Positions 56,918-64,000 of a stretch of 64,000 nucleotides of DNA are shown here, piece by piece. Within the stretch, counting starts at the first letter, position 1; the number at the start of each line of letters is the position of its first letter. The translations under genes were made by a program, and so were the position numbers. The stretch is from Fibrobacter succinogenes (GTDB taxonomy: Bacteria; Fibrobacterota; Fibrobacteria; Fibrobacterales; Fibrobacteraceae): NCBI GenBank assembly GCA_902791475.1, contig CADAWC010000004.1:1-64000 (forward strand), written 5' to 3'. The notes beneath the pieces were generated by a model. That model was not told where the DNA came from and made no database searches. It was given only the letters and a program-made list of their open reading frames with translations.

Positions 56918-59233
56918 CTACTTGATGAGAACCTTCTGGGTGGCGTTGAAGCCTGCGCCCTTGACGCGGATGATGTACTGACCCTTGTTGAGGTTCTGGA
57001 GGCTGAACGTGTGGCTGCCTGCGCTGAGGTTTCCGCGGTGGAGTGTAGCGATGCGCTTGCCGATCATGTTGAACACGTCGATGCTTGCGAAACCGGAAAC
57101 GTTTGCGGTAAGCGAGAGGTTTCCGTTCTTGACGCTCATGCCTGCCTTCTTTGCGGCGGTAATCGGCTTAAGTGCGGAAGGCGTTACCGGCGTACCGTCC
57201 TTGTTATAGAGCTCGATACTTGCGATGTGGCCTTTGCTCTGGTCTGCGGCGGTGAAGAGTTCAGTCTTCTTGTTGAATCCGTTAATGATGATGCCGTTGT
57301 CCGTGACCATGTTGTCGAAGAGGACGGTGCCTTCGAAACCGTTTGCGCCTGCCAAGATGAAGGTGACGGAGAAGAGGTTGTCGAGGTCCATCGGATGTTC
57401 AACGCCTGCGTCATCGGTGTACGTTTCGATGGCGAATTCGCAAGTGGATTTTGCACCGTCGTTGAGCCAGCAACCATCAGACGGGGACTGTTCCCAGGTC
57501 CAAGCCTTGTCCTTGGAACCGTCGCGGACGAATGCCATGCCGATCCAGATGCCGTTCATTTCGCCACCGGAACCCTTGTTTTCAATCGTGACGGCGATAC
57601 TCTTTGCACCGGTCAAGTTCGGAACCTTCTTGAATTCGATATTTGCGCCGCTATCGTTGATGGCCTTGTAGGTCACGCCCATGAGAAGGTCTACGTTTTC
57701 AGAATTTGCCTTGGCTGTATCTGCACCGAACTTGGCGTTCTGCGTAGAAGTCGGGCAGGCGTTAGTTGCTGCGGCTGCTTCGTTGTAGTTGTCCCAACCT
57801 GGCATTTCGTCGAGGGTGATGATGCGTTCGTCAGCGAGATTCTTCTGCCATACGCTTGCTGCGGTCTGGCTTACAAAACCTCCGGACCAGGATTCGTACC
57901 ACGGCATCCACCAGCTCCAGGTTGCGCCATCCTCGTACATCTTGTCGACGTCAGGAATCGGGCCGTTTTCGCTGAGGGTGATAATCTTGTTGGTGCCAGC
58001 CTTGTTCGTGAGGTCGATGAATGCGGAGCTGTTGCTCTGGTGATCGTTAGCGGCGTTGTAAATGTCGACGCTCAAAATATCATAGTAGGTTTCGCCCGGA
58101 GTCCAGGACATTGTAGCGGCGTCCTTCGGGTTGAAGTCCCAAATGAGGTTATTTACGCCGTTTGTGAAGACCATGCGTTCGTAGAGCAATTGGTAGAGGG
58201 CCGCGAACTGCTTGCCTGTGTGGGTGCTCCACCAGAACCAATTACCACCGGATTCATGGAGCGGACGGAAGATTGCGGCAACGCCTTCTTTCTGGAGGTC
58301 AAGGAAAATCTTGGAAACGAGGTCAATATCTGCGACGATGGCCTTGTAAGCAGTGGAGAGCGTGTCCCAGGTGGTTGTGCCTGTGACAAATGCTTCGGTG
58401 AAGTCGAATTCGGTATAGGTGTCGTGTGCGCCCTTGACGTAGAATTCCACTTCGTCACCCGGACGCCAGTGCCATGTGAATGCCGGAATGCCGCCCTTCT
58501 TCCAGGTGCTCTTGGCGATGTCGATGGCCTTTTCGGTGTATTCCTGGAACCAGCCGTCGTTCTTGTTTGCGCCGGTGGCGTTCATGAGGTCGGTTCCGAT
58601 GAGTGCCGGGTACTTGCCGCCAGCCTTGAATACGGCCTGGACGTCTTCGTGCTGGGAGAAGTCGCCCTTGGTGTAGGCATCCATGTTGCCGGTCATCACG
58701 CCAGAAATGGTCTTCTTGCCAAAGTTATTGACGAGGAAGTTGTAGAGCTTGATGGCGGACGGGGTTGCCGTTTTTGTGATTGGAGTGTTGCAGAGGTTGA
58801 ATGCCTTGGCTTCGTATCCCTTGACTTCTATGTAGTCGAGGTCGATCCAGCCCCAGCTATTGGTGATGGCGATGGTGTTCTCACCGGCTGCGAGGTTCAT
58901 GACCGTTTCAACGTCGGCAAATTTGCCCTTGTCGGTCACGTCGAATGTCACCGCAGAGGAGGCTCCGCCAACTTCGACGTTGTTAATCTTGGATCCACCA
59001 TAATTGTTCATGTAGTGGAGAACGATGGTGTATTTGCCTGCTTTCTCGACGGTCACCTTGGAAAAAGTGATGTCACCGCCGTTCATCTTGACGTATTTGC
59101 CGCCAGAAGCTGCGGTGTTTGTGGCGACAGCTGCGTCTTTTGTAAGTGTAGCGTCTTCCGCTTCATACGGGGCCGCAAAGACGGAATAGGCTGCGGACAG
59201 TCCGAAAGCGAGGAATACTTTTTTGAAATCCAT
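56918..59233 (-). CDS. CBM35-GH26 beta-mannanase with additional binding domain
   Basis: 771 residues. Signal peptide MDFKKVFLAFGLSAAYSVFAA. CBM35 module (about 20-140). GH26 barrel (about 160-510): FRPLHESGGNWFWW with acid/base glutamate and TLSENGPIPD with the nucleophile. A further beta-sandwich (about 525-680) with AWTWEQSPSDGCW...GTVLFDNM resembles the CBM11-like domain of the GH5 protein. It ends in a type IX-like tail (IDVFNMIGKRIATLHRGNLSAGSHTFSLQNLNKGQYIIRVKGAG). AAGGAG precedes the ATG at 59233. It is the largest of the three GH26 paralogs. Confidence 0.95.
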   Translation of the reverse strand: MDFKKVFLAFGLSAAYSVFAAPYEAEDATLTKDAAVATNTAASGGKYVKMNGGDITFSKVTVEKAGKYTIVLHYMNNYGGSKINNVEVGGASSAVTFDVTDKGKFADVETVMNLAAGENTIAITNSWGWIDLDYIEVKGYEAKAFNLCNTPITKTATPSAIKLYNFLVNNFGKKTISGVMTGNMDAYTKGDFSQHEDVQAVFKAGGKYPALIGTDLMNATGANKNDGWFQEYTEKAIDIAKSTWKKGGIPAFTWHWRPGDEVEFYVKGAHDTYTEFDFTEAFVTGTTTWDTLSTAYKAIVADIDLVSKIFLDLQKEGVAAIFRPLHESGGNWFWWSTHTGKQFAALYQLLYERMVFTNGVNNLIWDFNPKDAATMSWTPGETYYDILSVDIYNAANDHQSNSSAFIDLTNKAGTNKIITLSENGPIPDVDKMYEDGATWSWWMPWYESWSGGFVSQTAASVWQKNLADERIITLDEMPGWDNYNEAAAATNACPTSTQNAKFGADTAKANSENVDLLMGVTYKAINDSGANIEFKKVPNLTGAKSIAVTIENKGSGGEMNGIWIGMAFVRDGSKDKAWTWEQSPSDGCWLNDGAKSTCEFAIETYTDDAGVEHPMDLDNLFSVTFILAGANGFEGTVLFDNMVTDNGIIINGFNKKTELFTAADQSKGHIASIELYNKDGTPVTPSALKPITAAKKAGMSVKNGNLSLTANVSGFASIDVFNMIGKRIATLHRGNLSAGSHTFSLQNLNKGQYIIRVKGAGFNATQKVLIK

Positions 59234-59267
59234 GTTCACTCCTTAAATTCTATGTTCTCAAAATATA

Positions 59268-59301
59268 ATGAAAAAATCGAAAATGCAATAGCATTTTCGA
59301 T
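59268..59301 (-). terminator. Terminator of the aldose 1-epimerase gene
   Basis: ATCGAAAATGC pairs with GCATTTTCGAT around AATA, with a T-run on the minus strand. Confidence 0.85.
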
Positions 59302-59354
59302 TGAAAGGAAAAAATATGTTTACAGGCACTTTTTAAATGCCAAATTAGCCTTTT

Positions 59355-60353
59355 TTAGCACTTTTGGAACTTTGCCCCAAAAATGAATGTACGGCTTTCG
59401 CCTGGCTTAATCACAATTAAATCGCGGTGGTGGTTTAAAGTATCGGGCTCTGCGGTCATTGGTTCGATTGCGATGCTCATGCGGTCAGGCGGTGTGTAAA
59501 TTTGGATGGCGTTGTATTGTTCGTTGCCCGCTTTTTGCCAAATTTGGAGCGATTTGGCATCACTTTTCAGTTCTACAATCGCTAAAATGTTCTCAAAATT
59601 TTTCTTGTTTTTGCTTACAAAGGTGTTTTCACCCTGATTCAGGCAGAAACAGTCGTTGATGAACTCGTCGTTGATGAGCCTGCCGCCCACGAAACGGGTA
59701 TCCGGCTTGAATTCGCCTGTCGGGATGTCTGCCTTGTCGAGAATCGCGAGGTTTGATTCCGGGAGAGTCATTTGGAGACCGTTGATCTTTTCTCCGAGCG
59801 TGTAATAGGGGTGCCAGCCTTCGGAATAGGGGAGATCGCCCTTGCCGATGTTCGTGACGGTCGATTCGATGGTGTAGCTTTCGCCTGTGAACGTAACCTT
59901 GTTCACGGCACGGAAGGGGAACGGGAATCCTGTAAATGCACCCGGCCAGTCGATTCCGAGTGTTGCGACGCATTTTTCGCTATCGCTTTCGAAGCTCAGG
60001 AGGTTCCATTCCTTGTTCTGCAAAAAGCCGTGGAGGGCGTGCGGTGCCCAGCTCACATTGTTGACGAGCTGGTAATCGTTGCCGTTCCAGTTGAATTTGG
60101 CGTAGGCTACGCGTCCCGGGAACGGGGTAAGTCTGCAACCTGCGTTTGTGTCGGGGCCCATCTTGAAAATGTCGTCGCCTTCGCGGTAGCCGAAAAGGAG
60201 GTCCTGGAGCTTGCCGTTATTGTCGGGGATGCGCCAAGCGTTGAGTCCAGCGCCGTATCCGCTCAAAATTTCAAATTCAGCGCCGTCGTCACGCTGCAAA
60301 ACAAAGCACTGCACAGTGCCCAAAGGACGGGAAATAAGTTTGAAGTTGCTCAT
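59355..60353 (-). CDS. Aldose 1-epimerase family protein
   Basis: 332 residues without a signal peptide. Galactose mutarotase-like fold. Blocks AGCRLTPFPGRVAYAKFNWNG, PHALHGFLQNKEWNLLSF (catalytic His region), SEGWHPYYTLG (second catalytic His) and NAIQIYTPPDRMSIAIEPMTAEPDTLN (glutamate region). It interconverts sugar anomers in the cytoplasm, fitting downstream use of mannan-derived sugars. The start at 60353 has no ribosome site and a 7-bp-period tract lies directly upstream. Confidence 0.92.
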   Translation of the reverse strand: MSNFKLISRPLGTVQCFVLQRDDGAEFEILSGYGAGLNAWRIPDNNGKLQDLLFGYREGDDIFKMGPDTNAGCRLTPFPGRVAYAKFNWNGNDYQLVNNVSWAPHALHGFLQNKEWNLLSFESDSEKCVATLGIDWPGAFTGFPFPFRAVNKVTFTGESYTIESTVTNIGKGDLPYSEGWHPYYTLGEKINGLQMTLPESNLAILDKADIPTGEFKPDTRFVGGRLINDEFINDCFCLNQGENTFVSKNKKNFENILAIVELKSDAKSLQIWQKAGNEQYNAIQIYTPPDRMSIAIEPMTAEPDTLNHHRDLIVIKPGESRTFIFGAKFQKC

Positions 60354-60354
60354 A

Positions 60355-60405
60355 TCGTAGTTGCTAGTTAATAGTTATTAGTTGTTAGAGAATTTAGTAA
60401 TTAGA
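60355..60405. repeat. 7-bp-period tract before the aldose epimerase
   Basis: Heptads TAGTTGC TAGTTAA TAGTTAT TAGTTGT TAGAGAA TTTAGTA ATTAGAT, starting 2 bp from the epimerase start codon. Confidence 0.8.
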
Positions 60406-60430
60406 TGAGAGACCGCTCGCAGGCTCGCTA

Positions 60431-60448
60431 CAGACGAGAGACGAAAGA
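60431..60448. repeat. GACGAGA-type heptads upstream of mnmE
   Basis: CAGACGAGAGACGAAAGA, the intergenic form of the tract that also lies inside mnmE (61580-61620). Confidence 0.75.
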
Positions 60449-60471
60449 ATGTGGGTGAGGGAGCGATTATT

Positions 60472-60520
60472 ATCTAACGACCAAAGACTAATGACCAATG
60501 ACTAACTGCTAATTACTATC
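60472..60520. repeat. 7-bp-period tract before mnmE
   Basis: Heptads TCTAACG ACCAAAG ACTAATG ACCAATG ACTAACT GCTAATT ACTATCT end 10 bp before the mnmE ATG, which has no Shine-Dalgarno. Confidence 0.8.
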
Positions 60521-60529
60521 TTTTTCTTC

Positions 60530-61924
60530 ATGGATTCTCAGACGATTGTTGCTCCGATGACGCCTGCGGGCGTGAGTGCCGTTGCCGCTATCCGCGTGAG
60601 TGGCTCGAAGGTGCGCGAAGTGGTGCGCCTCTTGTTCGGCGAATCGGCAATCAAGAATTTGAAGCCTCGCGAAGCAAAGCTTGCGACCGCTAGGGATTAC
60701 CGTACAATGGTCGGTGAAGACCGCGCGACAGCTCTTGTCATCGATAGCCTCCTCTACATCTTTTTTGAATGTCCGAATTCCTATACCGGCGAAGACGTGC
60801 TGGAACTTTACCCGCACGGGAACCCGATTATCGTTCGTGAACTGATTCAGGTCATTAAAAGTGTTGATGGCGTGCGCTTGGCAGAACCTGGCGAATACAC
60901 GCGCCGTGCTTTCTTGAACGGTCGCATGGACTTGGTGCAGGCAGAATCTGTCGCCGATGTGATCCACAGCGCTAACCGTGATGAACTCAAGAACGCCCAT
61001 CGCTTGCTCGGCGGTGCGCTCTCGAAAAAAGTCAAGACGCTCACGGAACAGGTCATGGATATCTCGGCTCGCCTCGAATTGGATGTCGATTTCTCCGAAG
61101 AAGAAGCCGACCCGGATTATGCGACCTGGGGCGTGAAAATTTCTGCGATTCGAGAAAGCGTAGAATCCATTTTGAAAAGTTTTAAGGGCAAGGCGGCGGT
61201 CAGCCGTTTGCCGCTTGCTGTTTTGTACGGCGCTCCAAATGCGGGCAAGTCGAGCCTCGTGAATGCGCTCCTCGGCGAAGACCGTATTCTCGTGAGCAAC
61301 ATCCCTGGCACGACCCGCGACTTTGTCGAAGTCCGCTTGTTTTTAGATGGTGGCGAAATCCGCCTTGTCGATACAGCCGGTATCGCGGACAAGGCAACCG
61401 ACGCTCTCGATGCACTCAGCATGGAAAAAAGCCGTGAAATCCTCGCCGAAGCGGACATGAAGATTCTGGTCCTCGACGGATCGGACATGTGCGGCGCATC
61501 TTGTCATCCTGAGCGAAACGAAGTGGAGTCGAAGGATCTCCACCCGGATTTTGTCGTCATTTCGAAGAGTGATTTATTAGACGAAAGACGAGAGACGAGA
61601 GACGAAAGAGGCGAGAGCATTCGCATTTCCTCCAAAACTGGTGAGGGGCTCGCGGATCTCAAGTGCGCCATGAACGCCGCCCTTTTTAAGAAAACTGAAA
61701 ATTCCGAAGACCTCTGGATTACGAGCGAGCGCGAAAAGACCTGCCTCGAAGAAGCTCTTGCTGGCATCGACCGTGCGCTGAACCTTATCCGCACGAATCC
61801 GGCGGTGGAACTTTTGGCTTTCGAAATGCAACTGGTGCGCCGTTCGCTCCAGAGCATAACGGGCGAAATCTCGTCCGAAGACGTTTTACAACAAATATTT
61901 GCGGGGTTCTGCATTGGGAAATAG
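60530..61924 (+). CDS. mnmE: tRNA uridine-5-carboxymethylaminomethyl modification GTPase
   Basis: 464 residues. With MnmG it modifies wobble U34 of several tRNAs. N-terminal formyl-THF-binding domain (MDSQTIVAPMTPAGVSAVAAIRVSG). G domain from about 215: G1 GAPNAGKSSLVNALLG, G2 PGTTRDFVE, G3 DTAGI, G4 SKSD in place of NKxD. The C-terminus FCIGK is the family's catalytic motif. Two in-frame segments in the G domain look like intergenic repeats: CHPERNEVESKDLHPDF (about 325-341) and LLDERRETRDERGES (about 348-362), flanking G4. Starts without a ribosome site. Confidence 0.96.
   Translation: MDSQTIVAPMTPAGVSAVAAIRVSGSKVREVVRLLFGESAIKNLKPREAKLATARDYRTMVGEDRATALVIDSLLYIFFECPNSYTGEDVLELYPHGNPIIVRELIQVIKSVDGVRLAEPGEYTRRAFLNGRMDLVQAESVADVIHSANRDELKNAHRLLGGALSKKVKTLTEQVMDISARLELDVDFSEEEADPDYATWGVKISAIRESVESILKSFKGKAAVSRLPLAVLYGAPNAGKSSLVNALLGEDRILVSNIPGTTRDFVEVRLFLDGGEIRLVDTAGIADKATDALDALSMEKSREILAEADMKILVLDGSDMCGASCHPERNEVESKDLHPDFVVISKSDLLDERRETRDERGESIRISSKTGEGLADLKCAMNAALFKKTENSEDLWITSEREKTCLEEALAGIDRALNLIRTNPAVELLAFEMQLVRRSLQSITGEISSEDVLQQIFAGFCIGK
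61501..61545 (+). repeat. Dispersed GTCATCCTGAGCG-type repeat inside mnmE
   Basis: Reads TCATCCTGAGCGAAACGAAG and continues GTGGAGTCGAAGGATC. It matches the intergenic GTCATCCTGAGCGAAGCG/AAGGATCC type at about 49290-49318. It encodes CHPERNEVESKDL between G3 and G4. Confidence 0.85.
61580..61620 (+). repeat. 7-bp-period repeat tract inside mnmE
   Basis: Heptads AGACGAA AGACGAG AGACGAG AGACGAA AGAGGCG encode DERRETRDERGE between G4 and G5. The run AGACGAGAGACGAAAGA is identical to the intergenic tract upstream of the same gene (60432-60448). Confidence 0.85.
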
Positions 61925-62768
61925 TTACGTTGGTCTCGTCCTTGCCGTCTTTGCGTTCGGCACTTACATGGTCCCTCTCAAGGCTTGGTCCAAGTTTTCG
62001 TCATGGGCATACCTCTCTTGCATGGCCTTGGGCATGTTCATCGGCCAGCTTTGCATTTCGTTTGCGACGGACTCGTTCTGCTTCTTGCCGGTCGGTATCC
62101 TTTGCGGATTCCTTTGGGTTTGCGCAGGCGCGTTCTGCTTCTGGGCGGTCAAGGCTGAACAGGACTTGACTGGTGCTGGTGTGCGCTCAATGGGCGTGAG
62201 TATCCTTGCCTCGTTTGTGACGGGCGTGCTCATTTTCTCGGAATCGACCCTGCTTTATTTCTCGATCCCGGCAATCCTTCTTTTGCTTTTTGGCCTAAGT
62301 AGGCTTGCTCCTCCTCAGGGCAATGTCTTTAGAAATTGGCGCTCGCTTTTGGGCGGTCTCATCTTTGGGCTGTTCCTTATCCCGTACAAGTTTGCCGAAG
62401 TCCCCATACTCGAATTCATGGGCTCGTTTGCCTTGGGCATTTTTGTATCCGCTGAACTTTTGGTTGCAATTTTGAGTATAAAGCGCCGTGCTCTTTTTGA
62501 ATATGGCCTTGCGCCGTCTGTGACGTCTATGTTTATGGGTGTCCTCTGGGTCATTGGGCAACATGGCTGCTTCTGGGCCATCGATTCGAACGGTGCGCTT
62601 GGCTATGCCGTTGGCTATCCGCTTACGCAGTTAAACCTTTTGGTGAACTTGCTTTGGGGGGTGGTTGTTTTCCACGAGTACCCGACAAAACCGGAGCGAA
62701 TTAAGCTTGCCATTGCGGTTTCTGTCATTATTTGCGGTGGCGCCTTGCTTGCATTGTCAAAAATGTAA
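61914..62768 (+). CDS. Sugar/drug-metabolite permease-like membrane protein (GRP/DMT)
   Basis: 284 residues with ten hydrophobic segments and no signal peptide. NSYVGLVLAVFAFGTYMVPLKAWSKFSSWAYLSCMALGMFIG resembles the start of GRP-type (GlcU-like) sugar permeases in the DMT superfamily. Two similar halves of five segments each are visible. No ATG begins it; a TTG at 61914 overlaps the mnmE end by 11 bp with GGGG upstream. An earlier TTG at 61899 is possible. It is translated from the mnmE message. Substrate unknown, perhaps a sugar. Confidence 0.75.
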   Translation: MGNSYVGLVLAVFAFGTYMVPLKAWSKFSSWAYLSCMALGMFIGQLCISFATDSFCFLPVGILCGFLWVCAGAFCFWAVKAEQDLTGAGVRSMGVSILASFVTGVLIFSESTLLYFSIPAILLLLFGLSRLAPPQGNVFRNWRSLLGGLIFGLFLIPYKFAEVPILEFMGSFALGIFVSAELLVAILSIKRRALFEYGLAPSVTSMFMGVLWVIGQHGCFWAIDSNGALGYAVGYPLTQLNLLVNLLWGVVVFHEYPTKPERIKLAIAVSVIICGGALLALSKM

Positions 62769-62884
62769 GAGACTGTAACTTTTTGTAGCGGTTTTTGGCT
62801 GTTGTTGGCGTTCTGTCAACGAAAAACGTGTAAAAAACATCTTGCTTTTTTGCAATTCCCTCATTCATTGTATATGTTTATGGT
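62769..62884. other. Short intergenic leader of the M6 protease gene
   Basis: AT-rich leader without visible hairpins; no strong ribosome site precedes the ATG at 62885. Confidence 0.4.
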
Positions 62885-64000
62885 ATGAGATGGTGGAAGT
62901 GTTTTTTGATTGGGTCGTTGGCCGGTGCAGCATCTGCATGGGCTGTAAAAGCAGCACCTTTTTTAATCAGTTCAACGCAGCCGGATGGCTCTGTCGTGCA
63001 GATTCGAAAGGTCGGTAACGAGCATTTTAACTATACCCTTACGGGTGAAGATAGCGTGCTTGTGGTTCGTGACTCCGCGGGTTACTGGAACTATGCCGAC
63101 GAACATGGCAAAAAGACGGGTATGAGGGTTCATGCCAAGTCCAAGCGTGGAGCAAAAGAGAAAAACTTCCTCAAAAAACGCAATTCTCGCCAAATTCTTG
63201 AAAGATTCCGCGAAAAGCGCTTGAAACAGCTTCGTGAACAGCAAGCTGATACTTCTTTATCGCCAATGATGCTCCAGTCCTCGGAAGATGTCCCTCAAAA
63301 TGCAAATGAATGGGGCGGCTGGGGTGGCTGGGGCGGTTGGATCGAACCGCCTTCTAATACAGGCTCTCCGATGCGGCCCGCCTTGAATTCCGTCCGCAAA
63401 GAAGGTGACGTTCGTGGACTTGTCATTCTAGTGCAGTTTAGCGACATCAAGTTCAAGAGGGACAACGCCAACGAAGAATACCTGAACTACTTGAATCAGG
63501 AAGGTTATTCCAATTACAACATGAGCGGGAGCGTTAGAGATTTCTTTATCGCAAACTCGAACGGAAAGTACCGCCCGACCTTTGATGTTGCTGGCCCGAT
63601 AACGCTTAAGGGGAACCGTGATTCGTATGGAGCGCTTGTTGATTCTCGCAATATGGCTACGGGCGCGGTTTATGCCGTGAGCGAAGCGATGGACAAGCTT
63701 GTTGCCGAAAACTTTGATTTTACGCCGTATGATAGCGATAACGACAGAGTTGTAGATTTTGTCTACATGATTTATGCTGGAGTGGGTTCGGCAGATACGG
63801 ATGTGCAGTCTGCGATTTGGCCGCATTCCTATAATGTCCAGAAGCGCCTTACCCGTAACATGTCCATGAACCGTTATGCCTGTTCCCCTGAAATTGATGG
63901 CCAAGCCTACATGTATCGCAAGACTACGGATGCACTGAACGGCATAGGGACTTTTTGCCATGAGTTTAGCCATGTGCTTGGCCTTCAGGACCATTATGAT
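62885..64000 (+). CDS. M6 family metalloprotease, N-terminal part
   Basis: 372 residues visible; the gene runs off the right edge. Signal peptide MRWWKCFLIGSLAGAASAWA. A propeptide-like region (about 25-170) carries a Lys/Arg-rich stretch and the low-complexity WGGWGGWGGWIEPP. The catalytic domain begins about residue 175 (RGLVILVQFSDIKFKRDNANEEYLN), and the zinc motif HEFSHVLGLQDHYD lies at the very end. This matches immune-inhibitor-A-like (M6) secreted proteases with HExxH. The following Asp/His ligand region is cut off. Secreted; substrate unknown. Confidence 0.93.
   Translation, partial: MRWWKCFLIGSLAGAASAWAVKAAPFLISSTQPDGSVVQIRKVGNEHFNYTLTGEDSVLVVRDSAGYWNYADEHGKKTGMRVHAKSKRGAKEKNFLKKRNSRQILERFREKRLKQLREQQADTSLSPMMLQSSEDVPQNANEWGGWGGWGGWIEPPSNTGSPMRPALNSVRKEGDVRGLVILVQFSDIKFKRDNANEEYLNYLNQEGYSNYNMSGSVRDFFIANSNGKYRPTFDVAGPITLKGNRDSYGALVDSRNMATGAVYAVSEAMDKLVAENFDFTPYDSDNDRVVDFVYMIYAGVGSADTDVQSAIWPHSYNVQKRLTRNMSMNRYACSPEIDGQAYMYRKTTDALNGIGTFCHEFSHVLGLQDHYD

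Noticed and set aside
49404..59386. Very long plus-strand reading frames opposite the GH5 and GH26 genes (49404-51401, 56906-59386)
   Set aside because: They are antisense shadows. The minus-strand frames have signal peptides, catalytic motifs and ribosome sites, while the antisense ones have no domain and arise from strong codon bias.
1..64000. tRNA or rRNA genes
   Set aside because: Scanning for GGTTCGA-type T-arms with matching acceptor stems found only matches inside coding sequence, such as near 59460.

Overview
The window is chromosomal DNA from a Fibrobacter species (F. succinogenes or a close relative). This is inferred from two lipoproteins with a C-terminal FISUMP domain, serine-rich linkers in surface lipoproteins, plant-wall glycoside hydrolases ending in a type IX secretion-like tail, and moderate GC with short AT-rich gaps. 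I see no tRNA, rRNA, cas locus or intact transposase gene.

Layout. 1-12.5 kb: end of gpmI, a lipoprotein, uvrB, a small UreE-like protein, a GIY-YIG gene flanked by inverted repeats, and a minus-strand operon cysS-MFS-MBL hydrolase-acyltransferase. Then comes a nuclease-like gene (11145-11975) bracketed by four plus four inverted-repeat units. 12.5-22 kb: a Cthe_2159-like surface protein, a redox group (Crp/Fnr regulator, thioredoxin, flavodoxin lipoprotein with a stefin-like tail), a FISUMP protein, a GH10 xylanase, a TraB-like membrane protein and two small lipoproteins. 22-34 kb: cmk-rpsA, an acyltransferase, coaBC, a UDG-like protein, dnaB, an MlaE/MlaF pair and two serine-linker lipoproteins. 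34-45 kb: alanine symporter, fabV, gltX, a zinc-ribbon/BON protein, a WYL regulator, queA, hpt and a GH57-type enzyme. 45-60 kb: a mannan-degradation region (three CBM35-GH26 enzymes and one GH5), interrupted by an AT-richer island with a giant FISUMP lipoprotein, an FRG-domain operon and a BrnTA toxin-antitoxin pair, followed by an aldose 1-epimerase. 60.5-64 kb: mnmE, a sugar-permease-like protein and the start of an M6 metalloprotease.

The strongest unexplained signals are repeat structures. (1) Eight units, each exactly 39 bp, of the form TACGTACT-N23-AGTACGTA flank the nuclease-like gene. Their start-to-start spacings (64/95/84 and 64/84/95 bp) are close to whole helical turns. (2) Degenerate 7-bp-period tracts fill at least nine intergenic gaps, mostly immediately before start codons that lack a Shine-Dalgarno sequence, and related tracts lie in frame inside uvrB, coaBC and mnmE. 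(3) Hairpins with different arms but a constant C-AA-G centre follow a conserved GCTCGGCAAT-like box. (4) A 12-bp/9-bp mosaic intergenic repeat occurs four times. On the protein side, the flavodoxin lipoprotein carries a convincing stefin (type 1 cystatin) domain, and the MFS transporter appears to start at ATT.
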